Below are positions 61,741 through 64,000 of a stretch of 64,000 bases of DNA, one piece after another. The translations under genes and the position numbers were made by a program. Position 1 is the first letter of the stretch. Every line of letters starts with the position of its first letter. The notes under the pieces were generated by a model. It was not told the DNA's origin, ran no database searches, and saw nothing but the letters and a program-made list of their open reading frames with translations. The stretch spans positions 17,735,375-17,799,374 of the forward strand of contig CAIIXF020000005.1 in assembly GCA_903813345.2 (NCBI GenBank). Reading direction: 5' to 3'. Source of the stretch: Owenia fusiformis. Taxonomy: Eukaryota > Annelida > Polychaeta > Sabellida > Oweniidae.

Positions 61741-62278
61741 CATGCTGATATTTTGGACATTTCAGTTTGATGTTTTGTGCCCCGTTAAAGTAATGCACTG
61801 GGAGACCACTTCACGCATCATAATATAAAAGAAGATTTCTTTCATACAATCATTTCCTTGGTTTAGGAGGCACAGTAAGAAAATACACGTCTTTACTGTT
61901 CTTCCAGACCATCACATCCAGAGTAGAATTTAAAAAAATGTTTTAATCAGTAGTTATATATATTAACTGTAGATCTTTTTATTCATAGATTTTAGGGTGT
62001 CTCACACTTTAGCATTGTACTTCTCTATAGGCCGCTTTCTAGATTCTGTTTCATGTTGTATACATTAATACAACAAAGTTGGGGAGGGGATGTAATGTTC
62101 TTATTCAAAATAGAAATAAAGAAATAAACTAATTATGTCTTCGAAAAAACACATTATCTCATTACATGATATGTGAAAACTTATTTAAAACTGTTAGAAT
62201 TAACACTGCAATTATTCAAAAGATGCTTGAGATGTGATACCATCCAAAGATCTATGTCTCAGTTTTTCTCCTTTCTAG

Positions 62279-62308
62279 GTGCAGATGCACTTTGATCTTA
62301 CAAACTGA
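62279..62308 (+). CDS. Possible alternative terminal exon of alpha2/delta
   Basis: A good acceptor (TTTTTCTCCTTTCTAG) is followed, in the phase set by exon 12, by VQMHFDLTN and a TGA stop. If used, the protein would end just past the VWA domain and be secreted. It does not match the family. Chance is a strong alternative. Confidence 0.2.
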   Translation: MQMHFDLTN

Positions 62309-62625
62309 TCACCAGCTCCATCTTTAACACTTCTTTGTAAAATATAGTGATGGTCATGCTTTAGAATGCTAAGTGGAGTGGAAAGAAATGGAATTAACAA
62401 GAGTTAAAGTGAATAGGAATAAAGATGAAACCCAAAATTGTTTAGAAATGACAGCACGTTTGACACCTCATTCAAATTTTACAAAGATATTGCATAAAAT
62501 AATTATGACATTTATTTTAATCATTCTTATCATTCGATTTCTCAGCTCCATCTATTCTTAGCATGTCATGTTAATATGCCTCAATCTTTTTATTCTAGAT
62601 CTTTCACAGTAAATGCCCACACATA

Positions 62626-62833
62626 CAGACCCGTAGCCAGGGGGGGTTCGCAGGTTTCGGGCGAACCCCCCCCCTGGCCAAAAATTCTTTCAAAATCATG
62701 CAGTTTTTCACCAATTTGAGCACTTCTCAAGTGATTTTAGCCATATTTGGGCCAAAATTGTCAAATGTGAACCCCCCTGGAAATTTTTGAAAACTGACTC
62801 AACCCTCCTTGGCAAATCCTGGCTACGGGCCTG
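62626..62833. mobile_element. GTAGCCAGG-type MITE, 208 bp
   Basis: CAGACCCGTAGCCAGG at the left is matched by CCTGGCTACGGGCCTG at the right, with G- and C-rich subterminal sequence. A diverged fragment of the same family lies near 14055-14135. Confidence 0.75.
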
Positions 62834-63639
62834 ACAATTACCATGCATGAAGAGTGAAGCACAAGTTCCTATGATCACAATATAGTCCCAACCACAGCCC
62901 CAAAATATGGCTCCACCTATTGTTTTATATGGGCCAATTATTGTGGCTGTGCAAGAGATTTTATTGAAATTGAGTTTATTGCTCCTAGACTGTATATGTA
63001 GATGTAGACTAGAAATAAAAAAGATTTGAAATCTTCGTTTCAGAATTACAATTATCTTGCTTATGAAATGATTTATTTTTCTGCATTCTACTCTATACTA
63101 TGTAGATCGAAATTTGATAAATTAAACACAAATTAAGTTCACTCAAAATTGTTTGCAAGGTTGTTGTCCACATATTTGTCAATTATGCTGTTGCATAATT
63201 ACATGGTGCACACCCAAAAGACCCATATATGGAAGGATTCTGTATGGGGCTTATCCTGAGGGAAGGAATGTATATGAGGTTTATCCTGGGGTAATTAATG
63301 CAGAAGGAGTTCATCTAGAGGGAGCGATTGTATAATATACAATCGAAATAATATACAATTGGAATATAATATGGGGTTTACCCTGAGAGAATAATTATCC
63401 TGAGGGTGGGACTATATTGGGCTTATCCTGAGGGATGGAATGCATTTGTAGTTATCTCAAGAGCACTGATGATTTGAAAGAGGCTATATACTGTACATGG
63501 TGTGGGCTGTACAGAGCCAAGAATATTGTATAACATGTATAATTATTCACTCAGATGTTTATTAACCATTCTTGTGAAGTTGATTCTCCGGGACATGTTC
63601 GTTTATGAATAGCCCCTTCTGTCAAATAATACGTAAGCA

Positions 63640-64000
63640 AAACATTTCTTATTCAGTACAACAATAAGACCCTTGACTATTTGAATGACACAACAATAAG
63701 ACCCTTGACTATTTGAATTGACACAACAATAAGACCCTTGACTTTGAATTGACACAACAATAAGACCCTTGACTATTTTAATTGACACAATTAAGATCCT
63801 TGACTATTTGAATTGACACAACAATAAGACCCTTGACTATTTAAATTGACACAATTAAGACCCTTGGCTATTTGAATTGACTCAACATTAAGACCCTTGA
63901 CTATTTGAATTGACACAACAATACAATCCTTGCCAATTTGAATTGACATAACAATAAGACCATTGACTATTCGAATTGACACAACAATAAGACCCTGAAT
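63640..64000. repeat. 33-bp minisatellite running off the window
   Basis: About eleven units of ACAATAAGACCCTTGACTAT followed by TTGAATTGACAC, with small indels. The array continues past the right edge. Open frames here are products of the unit length. Confidence 0.9.

Larger units (their letters stand above)
61126..64000 (+). other. DNA downstream of exon 12, gene probably continues
   Basis: Contains the ~29-bp array, a possible terminal exon at 62279, a GTAGCCAGG-type MITE, a degenerate repeat (63230-63460, GGGGCTTATCCTGAGGGA) and the 33-bp array at the edge. I find no exon matching the Cache region. Confidence 0.6.

Overview
The window looks like A+T-rich nuclear DNA from a bilaterian animal, most likely a marine invertebrate; the phylum cannot be fixed from the sequence. 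Evidence: a long host gene split into many small exons with GT-AG introns, a 5'-truncated LINE, a tRNA-derived SINE, many hairpin or TIR-bearing non-autonomous DNA transposons, a tyrosine-recombinase retrotransposon with split direct repeats, and minisatellites in almost every large intron.

The main gene, on the + strand from 13868 to at least 61125, encodes a voltage-gated calcium channel alpha2/delta subunit of the CACNA2D3/4 type. I can place twelve coding exons whose splice phases all agree (1545 coding bases, 515 codons): a signal-peptide exon, the VWA_N region, a complete VWA domain with a DTSGS MIDAS motif, and an unusual Tyr/Asp/Gly-rich exon. The Cache-type repeats, cysteine-rich part and membrane-anchored delta end are not in the window, so the gene should continue to the right. 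Its largest visible introns are 10.9, 9.8 and 15.3 kb.

Left of it, a second host gene on the - strand (about 8.6-11.2 kb, perhaps starting near 12.7 kb) is supported by three coding exons, a short terminal exon and a poly(A) signal. I cannot name it. A CpG-dense stretch at 12.70-12.86 kb lies between the two genes and may be a shared promoter.

Layout: 0-8.6 kb, intergenic DNA with foldback and mariner-type elements; 8.6-12.7 kb, minus-strand gene with mariner-type MITEs and a ~180-bp tandem array; 13.9-31.0 kb, alpha2/delta exons 1-4 with 45-bp and 15-bp minisatellites; 31.0-40.8 kb, intron 4 with a LINE, SINE and tandem arrays; 40.8-45.6 kb, dense exons 5-11 encoding the VWA region; 45.6-60.9 kb, intron 11, a nest of transposons in which a TTAA-flanked element spanning 46.2-58.1 kb contains a 757-bp palindrome and a 6.8-kb Ngaro/PAT-like fossil; 60.9-64 kb, exon 12, more minisatellites and a MITE.
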